This document shows, in pieces, positions 10,680 to 22,170 of a DNA stretch of 64,000 bases (its first letter is position 1; each line of letters opens with the position of its first letter). The position numbers and the translations under genes are program-made. This DNA is from Russula earlei (taxonomy: Eukaryota; Basidiomycota; Agaricomycetes; Russulales; Russulaceae), in the NCBI GenBank assembly GCA_025769875.1, contig JAGFNK010000022.1:62001-126000 (forward strand), written 5' to 3'. The notes below the pieces were generated by a model. It was given only the letters and a program-made list of their open reading frames with translations. It searched no databases and was not told the origin of the DNA.

Positions 10680-12499
10680 TCACTGGGCTTTTGTAAAAAT
10701 ATCCGCCATCATCGTGTGGAACACATTGCCACGATGCTCCTGGATATGGTTGAATGTGCCAATATGGCCACGATAGACATCAAGGTATGCATTGGCTGAA
10801 AAGTCCGTGGCCTGGTGGACACCGGTACGCCACTCATGCAGGGCAGCATAGAGCTACATATATAGTTAGAACAAATTTTGAAGACAAGACTAAACTAGAC
10901 TTACCGCCGTTGCTACCAATGCGACCATTGGTATTGGCACTTCACGCGTCGTCACCCCAAGGGTGTCTTGATGTGTCGGAAAGCGGTGTCCAAATTTACT
11001 CACAAACGAGTTAACACCTCCGGCAAAATACAAATCGTGAATCACATTGATTATCCGCGTATTCCGATAGGGACGCGAGCACATTATGAGACCAAAGTTC
11101 GACGAAACCTAACCACACATTAGATGGTATCAAATAAGAATAAGTCCACTTACACTTTTGCTGGTTGGAAATGTATAGTTGTAATCTGTTAACTGCTTCT
11201 CAACAAAGGCAATGATTGATGCCTTTGATGGGATGGCCGACAACTCAGCCGAGATGATGGTAGTGTAGCGTTCTTTGGCTTCACGTCGGAAAAGGGGGAC
11301 GCGACCACGCGGCTGTTGATTCCGTCAGTAACGCCATCTCTCTGGTTGAGGAACTTACCACAGGGATAATTTTAGTCACGTATTCGTGATCGGACTGGAG
11401 GCGCCGATGGATGAATGAGGAACCTGGGACGGGAAGAAGCAGCTGATAAAAGAGCAGCCTTTATCACTGCGAGAACAGTAGGGGCATCAGGGAATGCGTG
11501 ATCAATGAGCAAACTGGCTTGAACACTATCCACTGCGTCTTGAAGGACGAGGCGAATTAGTGGGCGTTGCTTAGACAGTGTTACCTTGTTTGAATCTGGA
11601 GTAAGTATGAGATCGGTGTCAGCGGGCCAGCGAAATTCAGAAGCCAAAGCAGTAGCGCTGCTTTGACAATCTTGAGAAGATGGAACGTCGTCAGTTGTCC
11701 AAGTTTGGCTGCCAGGCAGTGCACCATCTAAGGCAGAAGGCCCAGGAGGAGCAACTGAAGCTGACCATGATGGTCTCTACATGAACAGCTTTGAGTTTTA
11801 GAAGAGATAAAATGATGTCGCAGACGTACCTCGATTACCATCGCCTCAGAACGTTTCGTGGATGGTTGCTGGGCGGACTCCAGGTCCTCAAGCCAGTCAG
11901 TCTCTGACTCTGGGTTGCTATTGTCACCAGTGGTTTCAGTTTCGACAGGTTCGGTTACAAGACGACGGGCATGTGCACCACCACTATCACCATAGAAAGC
12001 GGACACTGGGGAGAAAAAAAAAACGAAAAACGAACCATCAGTGGTTTGTTTGTTTGGTGACAAACCTTATTTGTCAGCATATGCACGCACTTCGCTCCAA
12101 CCTCCTTGGCATGGGCATGGCAATGCCCCTGCAATCATCATTCCCTCCTTGATATCCAAGACCTTTGTGTCCAAGTCAACACATGCAACATCTATGATAC
12201 CATGTGACACACTGGACTTCTGCGGCACACTGGACTTTCGTGCCTTCTTCGCAAGTGGGGTATAGGTTGGCTGCACAGCCAAATTGGCAGAGCTGGGGTG
12301 ATCAGCGTCATCGGAGGATAAGGTGCATTTATTCCCTACTTTTGATATTAGATATGCTGACATGAATAAAATTTGAAGTACCTTTTAGATACGTTTCATG
12401 ATCAATGTTGCTCTGTATCATAGCATCTTCATTCCTAGATGCCGTGTTCCCCTTGTTAGAAGATTGTCTGGCCACATTGCGACGAGTGCGAGGAGCCAT
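10680..12499 (-). CDS. DUF6532-domain protein carried by the Plavaka element
   Basis: Starts at ATG 12499 (MAPRTRRNVA) and ends with TGA at 10680. I recognise the DUF6532 pattern found widely in mushrooms: IKAALLSAA, SDHEYVTKIIPV, RGRVPLFRREAKERYTTIIS, NVIHDLYFAGGVNSF, then EVPIPMVALVATA, LYAALHEWRTG and VYRGHIGTFNHI. Introns fit GT-AG with consistent phase over most of the gene. Two problems: an in-frame TAA at 12067-12069 near an exon end, and a one-base frame change near 11425 between SAAS and SFIHRR. Either my splice choice is wrong there or the copy is starting to decay. Function unknown. It shares a 170-bp intergenic region with the transposase, head to head. Confidence 0.7.
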
Positions 12500-12669
12500 G
12501 GATGAAGCAAGATGAAAATAAGAGAGTGGAGGTAAGAATGCTGGAAACGACAGGAAGGGTGATGGGGGTTCGACGACCAAGGTGAGTTTCATTTTATGTT
12601 AAAAGCACATGGCATATTCTGACAGTGACTTCCCATTCCTCCTCTTCTCGACTAGTTGAGCATTCTGTC
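12500..12669. promoter_or_regulatory. Shared divergent promoter region of the Plavaka genes
   Basis: The DUF6532 start (12499, minus) and the transposase start (12670, plus) face away from each other, separated by 170 bp. I see no clear TATA box. Inferred only from gene arrangement. Confidence 0.4.
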
Positions 12670-15600
12670 ATGAAAGCCACACAGATTCACTGTCCAGGCT
12701 GCAAGCGCAACTTTACCCATTGCGGCTACTCTCAACACGTTGCAAAGACTAGGAGTGTGCGCTGCCGTATAGTGCATAACACCACACCAGCCCATTTGGA
12801 GTCTCAGTCCATTCATCGCTCGGCATCATCACTAGCATCATTCCCAACTCCCACACCCCATATCGTTTCCAATATCGCCTCTTGTGGTGAACGTGACCCT
12901 GCTGCGGATGACGGGCCTTTGGCCAATTACCCCATTTTGGGAGTCGTGCAATCGGACGGTGAGTATCCACTACAACGCTTATGGCTAATGCTGACCATTG
13001 ACATCGTAGACTATGATGATGATCAAATCCACAATATGTGCTTACCCGGGCAGGAAACTGCCATCGAACCGCCATTACCTGCAGATCTGGGGTATCCTGA
13101 TCACCCACCTGCGTGGACTGAGGCGGGCGAATCAGAGGCCGTGCTAATGGACCGATTTCCATTTGGTCACCCTGGCGCTCCAATTTCTGGACCGTATGAC
13201 ATCCATGCAGCAAATGGGTCTAGTGGCGCAGCACCCAGAGACACCATATGGGCTCCATTCTCCTCCGAAATTGACTGGGAAATCGCACGTTGGGCAAAGA
13301 TGCGTGGCCCAACATCATCAGCGGTCACAGATCTACTTGCGATCCCTGAGGTACGTGTACCCCTATGTTCACACATTATAGCACTGAGGGATAGAGAAAG
13401 GTCGTCGAGAAGCTTGAGCTTTCCTACAAAACGACAAGGGAATTGAACAATATCATCGACAAGAAATTGCCTGGGCGACCGCCATTCAATTGCAAGGAAC
13501 TGGTCATTGGGCATGAACATCTTCGCTTCTTTTTCCGTGACACCTTACAATGTATCCGGGCTCTCTATGGCGACCCCAATTTCATGAAGGACCTTGTGTT
13601 TGCGCCCGCGCGACTTTATACCTCCCCTGAGCGAACATCCCGCATCCTCAATGAGATGCATACTGGTGATTGGTGGTGGACAGTCCAGGTGCATAACACC
13701 AACTTTCAGTTTTTATTATACACTTACGATGGAGCCAGATGTCCCTCGAATCCCATCGCCCGGGTGCAACTATCATTCCCGTCATCATCTCGTCTGACAA
13801 AACACAACTTACTGTCTTCCGCGGGAAGACGGCATACCCCATATATCTCACAATTGGAAATATCCCGAAAGACATTCGTCGAAAGCCGTCGCGCCACGCA
13901 CAAGTACTAATCGGTTATATTCCAACAACAAACCTAGAAGGCATGACAAACAAGGCAGCTCGACGCCGTGCCTTGGCAAATATATTCCATACATGTATGG
14001 AAACTGTTTTGGCCCCGATCAGTTCCTGTGGAGAAACGGGTATTGCTATGATGACTGCGGACGGAATATGGCGTCGCTGCCATCCGATATTCGCAGTATT
14101 CATCGGTGATTACCCTGAACAGTCTCTCGTCACCTGTACATACAGTGGTCGCTGCCCCAAGTGTCTGGTTCCTCGTGATCGACTAGGTGTCTTTGAAGAG
14201 TTCCCACCCCGTCTCTCTAGTGACATGAAGCACCTCTATCGCCTAGCAGATGGGGACGTAGGCGTGTTCCACAGAGCCTGTCGAGAAGCTGGCCTCAAGC
14301 CCGTTTTTCACCCTTTCTGGGAATCTCTCCCATTCGCCGACGTCTTCCTGTCGATCACCCCTGATATCCTTCATCAACTACTTCAGGGTGTTATGAAGCA
14401 TCTTATCGCGTGGCTAACGAGCCCAACTGTCTTTGGATCAGCACCAATCAACCGACGCTGCTGCCTGTTACCCCCAAATCACAGCATTATGCTCTTTACC
14501 AAAGACATAACATCGCTGTCTTATGTTTCAGGACAGGAACACAAAGATATCTGTCGTGTTCTCCTTGGGGTCGTTTTCGATATCCCTCTTCTCAGTGGCC
14601 ATGCATCAATGCGCGTCATCAAAGTAGTGCGCGCACTGCTTGACTTTTTGTACTTGGCACAGTACCCAAGCCATACGAGTGGTACTCTTACCCGCCTTCA
14701 GGACGTGCTCAAACACTTCCACGAGAATAAGGCAGTCTTTGTCGACCTCGGTACACGGGACGACTTTAACATCCCAAAAATCCACAGTCTCCTTCACTAT
14801 TGGTCCTCGATCATGTATTTTGGCACAACTGACAACTATAATACAGAACAAACCGAGCGTCTTCACATAGATTTCGCAAAGGATGCATACCGTGCCACAA
14901 ACCACAAGGATGAGTACTCACAGATGACCACATGGTTGGAGCGTCGCGAGAAAGTCCAACAGCACATGGCATCCATTAAGCGGCAGCAGCAGGGTGAGCA
15001 GTGTGACGCTGACATCAGGACATCAATTGGTCCCTTGCAGACATGTCTCGGCATTCTCAAGATGGCACATAACCCCACAATGAAGTCGGTATCATTCGAT
15101 GATCTTGCTGAGATGTATGGCGCGATCGACTTTCAAGATGCCCTGGCTGATTTCATTGCTCGGGTTAACAACCCTGATGCCTCAATGGCAACATTGCGCA
15201 CACGGGCAGCAAACACACTAATCCCATTCCGTGGTGTCCCAGTCTTTCATCGGATCAAGTTCGTGGCTAGCGATAATGACACTGACCAAATGGAGTCAAT
15301 TGACTCGGTGCATGTGGAGCCACAACAATCCAATTCACATGGGCGTATCCTACCAGCAAGATTTGATACTGTTCTTGTTCGTGATGGCACACATAGTAAG
15401 CAATTTTTATGAATGTATAACCTAAGCTGACTGTTACCCAAGAGGATCAAGTTGCACAAGTACGCGTAGTTTTCCAGATACCAAGTAAAGCTATCCGCGA
15501 CATCTTCCCATCCCCGGACATCACACCTCCAACTCACCTCGCGTACGTTGAATGGTTCTCACAGCTTCCAGTCACGCCAGATCATGTCCATCGTATGTAT

Positions 15601-15801
15601 AGGGTATCTAGATTGATTCAAAATGGGCGGCGATCTGCAGGCGTTATCCCGGTGAACACTATCGTATGTAGTGTCCACTTGTTCCCGCGATTTGGTCCAG
15701 ACGCTCCTCCGTCTTTGACTCCCTTTACCATTCTGGAGCATTGCCACACATTCTATATCAATCCTTTTGCTAATAGGCTTAGCTACCTGCAATTTGCATA
15801 G
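12670..15801 (+). CDS. Plavaka (KDZ superfamily) transposase, apparently intact
   Basis: Five exons (12670-12958, 13010-13350, 13395-13688, 13739-15395, 15443-15801) with introns of 44-51 bp join in phase into 979 codons plus stop without any interruption. The N-terminus has a C2H2/C2HC-like finger (CPGC...H...C). Plavaka-type signatures follow: NEMHTGDWWWTVQ, PVIISSDKTQLTVF, LTIGNIPKDIRRKPS, GRCPKCLVPRDRLG, DILHQLLQGVMKHLI, NTEQTERLHIDFAKDAYRAT and a C-terminal VNTIVCSVHLFPRFG. Such transposases cut and paste their element through the terminal repeats. The ATG at 12670 is the first in frame. Together with the intact repeats it could be active. Confidence 0.9.
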
Positions 15802-16145
15802 TAATGACAGTTATTGCGAGACTATTGAAAGTTATTTATGTATTGCTAGTTCCAACACAGTATTATTGCACGTTAGTGCGCACTATTGCACTTAGCGTTG
15901 GTTACTCACTACTGATAGTTCAATTTTGTTACCAAAGAAGTACATCCGCCTGACCCCCCAGATTGATCGGGCATTACTCGCCAGACTTCTGACAGTTATT
16001 GATGTTATTGACACTTATCTGCCCCAACCCCCAATTGATCGGCTGTCTACTGACACTTATTTGGCACTTATTACTCCTTATCGCGCATTATCTTTGACTT
16101 ACTTCGCATTACTCTCACTAGCGCGGGAGGTTTTTCCTGATGTAC

Positions 16146-17926
16146 TCTGTGGCAGAAGACACGTGGGAACCCCTCTTGAATCTTAAAAATGCTCAAGACG
16201 CCATCACCATGTTTCATCTGCAACAACCCACCAAACTCCACATGATGTCCACCACTAATTATGACCCTGTGGAATCCCACCACTCAGACGAAAACCTAGA
16301 TGACCTGGAACACCAGTTCCAAGGACTTATGATACAGCAACGTACTTTACTCCCCTGGGTCAATTCACCTAACCCCCCTTCTTATTCAGTCAATGACCCC
16401 TCTATCCCCGACCATGGATATACCATTTTTAATATAGCCGCCAGGGAACAACTCTTCTCTGGGATTCTCTCCCCTGGTGACTTCTGCGGATTTCAATTAC
16501 TTATGACAGACCCCCGTTTCTCTGAGTTTCATTTATCCATATGAAGGGCAGTACTTACGGATTTGATATGGAATCACATTGTACAAGCAGTTCCCTTAAA
16601 TACCCCTACTCCTTCAGAGTGGTTGGCCTGGCACCATGAACATGCTACCTCTGCCTACAACACTCCCATGTCATCCCCTGCTCCTAGTTTGTCCCCTCTA
16701 CTTATTCTCACCCCCTCCCCCACCATCAAACAAGAACCCCTCTCACCCGAAGTGATCCAACATATCATTGACCAATGAACCTTCATTGTCCCGGATGAAA
16801 CCGAGCTCCAAGACCTGGCCACTACTCTCAACCCACTTGCCATCCAAGAAGGAACACCCTCACCAACCCCAACTGAAGCAGACCCCACTCATCCTGCCCC
16901 CCCTTGGTTTGTTTATGAACCTTACACACATGTTCCCCCTTTTTACATTAATGTTAATGGGCAAAAATGCCTGCTACCATACTTACGCATTGCTTTATAC
17001 AATGACGAACCCATGCTTCTAGGAACTATGGGTTGAGGAGAACCCACTTATGGAGAAAAACTCATCACCTGACCTGTTGTCTCTGCCCCCCATCCTTCCG
17101 TCACTGCCTCTGACCTCCGCCTCCTAATTGAGGACCACCCTTTTCATTTTGATGTCGCCCAGGCTCTTGAAAACCTCCACAACCCTGGTGCTCTTGCCGA
17201 CGTCTACCGCCTCTGTGTCAGTTCGTTCCAACTAAAAGTTTTGGAGGGCAAACATGTCTCTATCCAAGGAGCCCTGAACATCCTTCAAGGGCAACTCACT
17301 GACTGACTCCATGAGATCCAGTCTCACACCAAAGAGACTGCCACCATCTGCAGCCACCTTCAGGCCAACAACACTTCTGTCCAAGTCCATCACCAACTCG
17401 ACAACTTGATGACTGATGGAGGTCTCACCCGTGACACTGGGCCATATTACTCACTAGCAGGAAGTTACGACAAAATTGAGGAGTCAAAAGAACTACCCGC
17501 TTCTTCTTCTCCTCCATTACCCACTCGCCCTCCTCTCTCCCTGACCCCCCCTCTTGAGTATCTCCCTCATGTCGTTGACCAGTCCCAAAACGATGCCCCT
17601 ATGGGTTCACCCTCCCACTTTCCTCAAATGTTCTCCAATGATGCTAGTACTCCTAACACCCCTCTCACCCCCGCATGTATGACCAAGGTGCAGCGTCACC
17701 AATTCCAGAAACGACAACACGTTTGTAAGCATTGCAACACCAGAGGACACTGGAACAAGGACTGTAACAGACCCCACACCAACTGCAGTGGTCAGGTGGA
17801 TTGTATTCTCAGGAGGACCCACCAAAGTTACAGAGGTTTCTGCCCTAGAGCAATAGGATCCCTGAGCACATGGCCAGAAGTCGAAGGTGATGAACTCTGT
17901 GAGTCGGGCCCTGAGACCGATTAGTT
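16146..17926 (+). pseudogene. Gypsy chromodomain second half plus long C-terminal extension with zinc knuckle
   Basis: After one GTAC duplication the chromodomain resumes as SVAEDTWEPLLNLKNAQDAI. About 580 codons of further open sequence follow, including HGYTIFNIAAREQLFSG, TPTPSEWLAWHHEHATSAY, DHPFHFDVAQALENL and Pro/Ser-rich stretches. It ends in a CCHC knuckle (CKHCNTRGHWNKDC) and a conserved Cys-containing tail. Five in-frame stops (near 16542, 16776, 17031, 17068, 17304) are all TGA. I recognise this extension from other mushroom gypsy elements, but its role is not clear to me; the knuckle suggests nucleic-acid binding, as in Gag. Confidence 0.75.
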
Positions 17927-17940
17927 TGGAGAACTAAGCA

Positions 17941-17952
17941 TGAGGGGGGCAT
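17941..17952 (+). other. Polypurine tract of the gypsy element
   Basis: The run gaggggggcat directly follows the polyprotein stop region and marks the primer for plus-strand synthesis. The copia solo LTR inserted just after it, duplicating GGCAT (17948-17952 and 18442-18446). The gypsy LTR proper starts at 18449. Confidence 0.75.
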
Positions 17953-18441
17953 TGTTGAAGCAGATGTGCGCAGGTTATGATAAGAGTGATAAGATCCTTA
18001 AGATCTATCAAAAGATATTTCAGTTTGTGTAAGACAAAACTATAAATCAGTAATACCTATCAAAAGATATCTACAACGCGTGATTAGATGCAATAGATAA
18101 GATAGGAAACAGTAAGTACTCACTTCAGTTTGTGTAAGACAAAACTGAAGCGATCTAGCTAATTGAGTGCCTCTTAAATACATGAAAGCATCTCTAAGCA
18201 AAGTAATCATAACTACCAACTTGTATCATAAAGGATCAGTCGTTAGTAGCTACCGATTGTCATCAATTAACTTATCATTGTAACATATGCAGGCTGCAGC
18301 ATCTGAGCTGAGCTGGTCTGGGCTGATCTGATGCATGAGCAACATGCATGAGCCAAGAGTGCCCGGTCCATGGGAGCCGACGCGTTAATGCAACTGGGCT
18401 GTGATTACATCAGACTGCCCAAAGCAGTGGTAATCTCAACA
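17953..18441 (-). mobile_element. Solo copia LTR (LTR2), minus
   Basis: A 489-bp LTR, the same length as the complete copia LTR at 26838-27326, in reverse orientation. It begins TGTTGAAGCAG, ends GGTAATCTCAACA and is flanked by the perfect 5-bp duplication GGCAT. It contains the internal palindrome that serves as a rearrangement breakpoint in the copia element at 22685. Confidence 0.95.
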
Positions 18442-18448
18442 GGCATGA

Positions 18449-19054
18449 TGTTGTGATCTATCCCTCTTTTGGTTCGTCCCTAAAACCTACTCCTTATTGT
18501 TCTTTACTTTCACCCCCATCCCCTTGGTTACATTTCATCCCTTGATACTGATGGCCCTTATTGTTTCAACTCATTGTGTTTCATCTATTGTTTTGTCTAT
18601 CATTAAGTCTCTTTTGCTATTGGCTCACCTTTATTTATTGTTCCACATATAGTACTGTACAGCCTTGCTACATACAGTATTTAAGCACCTGTAGAAGCTG
18701 GGGAATACCCCAAGCTTAGCTTTGTCCCATTACTTGTCACATCCTTTGCCCTGTATACTCTCTCAAATCACAACTTGCTTGTGCTGGCCTACACTCTGCT
18801 TGACCTAAGCACACCTCAAAGAACCCTTGTGTTTCTCTTCCTCCTCTACCTCTCTCTCATTGTCCTCCTCTTCTGTGAAACCAGAAGATTGACTCTGTCT
18901 GCGGACTGAGTCATTGCCTGACTCAGCCTTGAGATGCTAAACCTTTGATCCGGTCTCCTTGAGCCGGCCCCCACTGAACCCCTTGAACCGAGTCACAAGG
19001 ACTCGGCCCCACTGAACCCTGAGCTAACGCTCTTATGACCACGATGCCATAACA
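18449..19054 (+). mobile_element. LTR1 (gypsy) copy B, 3' LTR
   Basis: A 606-bp LTR, TGTTGTGATC...GCCATAACA, that ends the gypsy element whose coding remains lie at 9603-10164 and 16146-17926. The element's 5' part is missing, so it cannot be mobilised by itself. Confidence 0.9.
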
Positions 19055-19399
19055 GGAGGGGATTAAAAAAAAGAAGGCAAGAGAAAAATGCACGCATACA
19101 TGGAAAAAGACAATGGAGGGAAAGTCCTGAACAAAGCCGAGTACCGACTCCTGAGTCAACTCTGAGTATGCAGACATCTAACTTCTCACATGCAAATATG
19201 CAATCACAACAAGCGAATTTGCAAATCTGGTGGGAAAGAGCTCATAATTATAATTAAAGAAATTATAATTAGAGAAACTCATATTAGTTAATCAAGTTAT
19301 CATTCATCATGCCTGTGACTTTTGTCACCCCTGGAAAATACTGAAATCCAAGTTCAAGTTCAAGATTCAAGAATTCTTGGTTGGTAAATGGGGCCTAAA
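19055..19399. other. Unresolved AT-rich repeat-like spacer
   Basis: No gene. The part near 19300-19370 (gtcacccct... with caagttcaagttcaag runs) resembles 37545-37625 next to the long-inverted-repeat element, so it is probably dispersed repeat sequence. A small palindromic run ataattataattaaag lies near 19245. Confidence 0.4.
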
Positions 19400-19575
19400 A
19401 GATGAGCCAATGGTAAAAGAGGATCAGACAAAAGATGAAACACCACAGTGAAACAATAAAGGACCATCAGCATCAAGGGATGAAACGGTAGTCAAGGAAA
19501 CAAGGGTGAAGAGCAGAGAACAATAACAAGGAATCAATGGTTAGTGATGAATCGAAAGAAGGGTAGATCATAACA
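19400..19575 (-). mobile_element. LTR1 fragment, minus
   Basis: The reverse complement begins TGTTATGATCTACCC and matches the first 170-180 bp of LTR1, then breaks off into unrelated sequence near 19400. It is preceded, on the minus strand, by the gypsy 3' tail at 19576-19793. Confidence 0.75.
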
Positions 19576-19793
19576 TCATGCCCCCCTCATGCTTAGTTCT
19601 CTGAACTAATTGGTGTCAGGTCCCAACTCATGGAAATCATCTCCTTTGCCATCTAGCCAGGTGTTCTGGGACCCTGCGTTAGGGCAGAAACCTCTGTAGT
19701 TCCTGTGAGTCTTCCTCAAAATACACTCCATTTGACCATCACAGTAGGTGTGGGGTTTATTGCAGTCCTCGTTCCAGTGACCCTTGGTGCTGC
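19576..19793 (-). pseudogene. Gypsy 3' coding tail with zinc-knuckle remnant, minus copy
   Basis: Read on the minus strand it encodes KGHWNEDCNKPH, the conserved tail (MECILRKTHRNYRGFCP) and a stop, followed by a G-rich polypurine tract and LTR1. It differs from the other two copies at many third positions and some amino acids but stays open, implying past selection on this tail. Cut at 19793 by LTR3. Confidence 0.7.
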
Positions 19794-20693
19794 TGTTACA
19801 ACATTTTCCCTTTACGTTTACTTCTTACCTTTGCTATGGACTGCTTGCTTTCATATGTCCCCTTACTTACTGATCTTGTGATCTTTTACATCTTGTGATC
19901 CCTTCTGTGTTATCATGTGATCCATACATGTCCAGGTAACACTGGATTGCTGTTACTTTCCCTTTTTTTGGTTCTCTTTCCATTTATATTTGTCTCTTAG
20001 CTTTGACTGTGCAATGCTGCACATTTACTGTGCAGCACAGTTACTTGGTTACAGTATGACTCATTCATGGCCTCATTCTGATGACTCCTACTTACTATAA
20101 CTCCTACTATACTAGTAGCACAGTCAAAGTACAGCTATTGCTGCGCTTCTCCTGTATATATAAGCTCAGTACTTTGTGACCAAAGCCATAAGCTTGGTCT
20201 CTTGTAGAATCCAACCTACTCTTGTCCAACATATTTGCCTGCAACCCACTTCACTCCTAATCCTCAAACCACATCCACATCTCCATCTCACCAACTCTTC
20301 ACACACACACACACACACACACAGTCTACCATCTACTCTACCTATCCTTTCCTCCCCTAAGAGTCTCTCTACACTCTACTGAGAAGAGCTCTCCTCCTTC
20401 AAACCTCTATCTACTCACTTTCTCTTTGCATTGCTTAGGGTAACAGAGCTCCTAAGCACATATAGCTAGTGGAACCAGCCCTAGTCTATCCCATTACAAC
20501 TTACCCTAGCTTCTCAACAGACCAAGTCGTACTAGGAAGGGTCTATTGGTCATAACCTGTTTAGCATAAAACACTTTGACCACTGCAGGGATCCTTACTC
20601 TTTACTAATAGGAACCAGCCCATCCATCAAACACATCTTTAACTATCAACTTGTCTTCATGCTTGAGAACTGACATGGCTAGTTACCATGACA
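19794..20693 (+). mobile_element. LTR3 copy A, 5' LTR of a degenerate element
   Basis: A 900-bp LTR, TGTTACAACATTTTCCC...TACCATGACA, with a TATA box (ctgtatatataagctcag) near 20152 and an AC microsatellite near 20303. Gag-like coding starts 25 bp downstream, so this is a 5' LTR. Related copies: 21206-22051 (minus), 28901-29771 (plus), 61497-62379 (minus). Confidence 0.85.
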
Positions 20694-20717
20694 TCAGACC
20701 AAGCTTAACGTTTCACA

Positions 20718-22170
20718 ATGGCTTCTACATCGAACCCATCTGTCCTCTCAGAACCCTATATTGAACCAGCTACCTCCTCTAACCCTTTCAAACATTGATT
20801 TGTCACTTGACGTAATCAAAACAATCTACCTGAAAGAATCACTGGCAAAGCCTTTTGGCACAACAACCCACCAGAAGTAGGATATTACCTCTCCATCAAC
20901 AAACTTTTCTACCCTGTCAAATTCATCAACAGATGTTGGTATAAACTTGACAGATGAGACATCAGACTCCATCTTGAATACACCACTCACTAAGGCCTTA
21001 TCCTTGATAATGAAGAACACAGTTTAGGAACTTGGGACTAATCAGACCCCCAGTACCAACCTTTTCATTATCAACCTTCACCCTCTCTTGGAAGACATCA
21101 TTTATCTTCTGCTGAAGATTCAGATCAACCTTCCTCTAAACCTCAAACCAGACAACCTTCACCCAGGTTATCTCCTATACATCTAGCTGTAGAAGCCACA
21201 TCAGCTGTCACAGTAATGAGCCAGGTCAATTCTCAAGCCTGAAGTCGAGGTTGGTAGTAAAGATGTGTTCGAAGAATGGGCTGGTTCCTGTGGTAAAGAG
21301 TAAGGATCCCTGCAGCGGTCAAAGTGTTTTATGCTAAACAGGTTATGGCCAATAGACCCTTCCTAGTACAACTTGGTCCATTGAGAAGCTAGGGTAGGTT
21401 TGTAATGGGATAGACTAGGGCTGGTTCCACTAGCTATATGCATTCAAGTCTGTCAGAGACCTTGAACAATGCAGAGAGAGTAGAGGAAGGTAGGTCTTAA
21501 AGGAGGAGAGCTCTTCTCAGTGGAGTGAAGAGAGACTCTTAGGGAAGGAAGGGATAGGTAGAGTAGATGGTAGTTGGTGTGTGTGAAGAGTTGATGAAAT
21601 GGAGAGGTGGATGTGGTTTGAGGATTAGGAGCAGAGGTGTTTTGGAGAAGATAGGTTGGATTCTACAAGAGACTAAGCTTAGGGCTTTGGTCTCAAAGCA
21701 CTGAGCTTATATATACAGGAGAAGCACAGCAATAGCTGCACTTTGACTGTGCTACTAGTATAGTAGGAGTCATAGTAAGTAGGAGTCATCAGAATGAGGC
21801 CATGAATGAGTCAGAACCAAGTAACTGTGCTGCACAGTTGAAACTAAGAAGTGAATATAAGAGGAAAGAGAACCAAACAAAGGGAAAGTAACAGCAATTC
21901 AGTGTTACCTGGATATGTATGGATCACACAATAACACAGAAGGGATCACAAGACATAAGAGATCACAAGACCAGTAAGTAAAGGGATGTACGAAGGCAAG
22001 CAGTCCATAGTGAAAGGTAAGAAGTAATTGTAAAAGGAAAATGGTGTAACATCAGCACCAGAACCACTTCCTGTACCACAAAGGATCTTTGGTATTGCTC
22101 GTGTACCCACTCCTGGACCTCCTACTCCTCCTACTCCACCTACACCTCCTGCTCCACCTCCAGCTGTAGT
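20718..22170 (+). pseudogene. Degenerate gag of the LTR3 retrotransposon, split by a solo LTR
   Basis: From ATG 20718 the frame reads MASTSNPSVLSEPYIEPAT, then GKAFWHNNPPEVGYYLSINK and KFINRCWYKLDR, with several stops and at least one frame change. A Ser/Pro-rich segment (RQPSPRLSPIHLAVEATSA) runs into 21205 and continues after the minus-strand LTR3 at 22057 as PEPLPVPQRIFGIARVPTPG plus a Pro-rich tail. Excising LTR3 and one TCAGC duplication rejoins the frame. Assigned to gag from position and style, not a named domain. Confidence 0.55.
21206..22051 (-). mobile_element. Solo LTR3, minus, inside the LTR3 gag
   Basis: An 846-bp reverse-orientation LTR3 flanked by the 5-bp duplication TCAGC (21201-21205 and 22052-22056). 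It inserted into the gag of its own family about 0.5 kb downstream of the 5' LTR. Confidence 0.95.

Larger units (their letters stand above)
10165..16141 (+). mobile_element. Intact KDZ/Plavaka DNA transposon
   Basis: A 5977-bp element with matching terminal inverted repeats: ATCAGGAAAAACCTCCCGCG at 10165 and its complement ending at 16141, extending into GCT and a shared GAGAG. The 4-bp sequence GTAC flanks both sides (10161-10164 and 16142-16145). It carries two divergent genes, a DUF6532 gene leftwards and a Plavaka transposase rightwards. It interrupts the gypsy chromodomain between the Tyr and Ser codons. Its CpG sites are well preserved, suggesting a recent insertion. Confidence 0.9.

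Noticed and set aside
10165..16141. TET/JBP, SRA or other known KDZ accessory gene inside the Plavaka element
   Set aside because: I looked for it; the only second gene is the DUF6532 one.
20301..20322. AC microsatellite as a separate feature
   Set aside because: It is a variable internal part of LTR3; the other LTR3 copies have a shorter or absent run.
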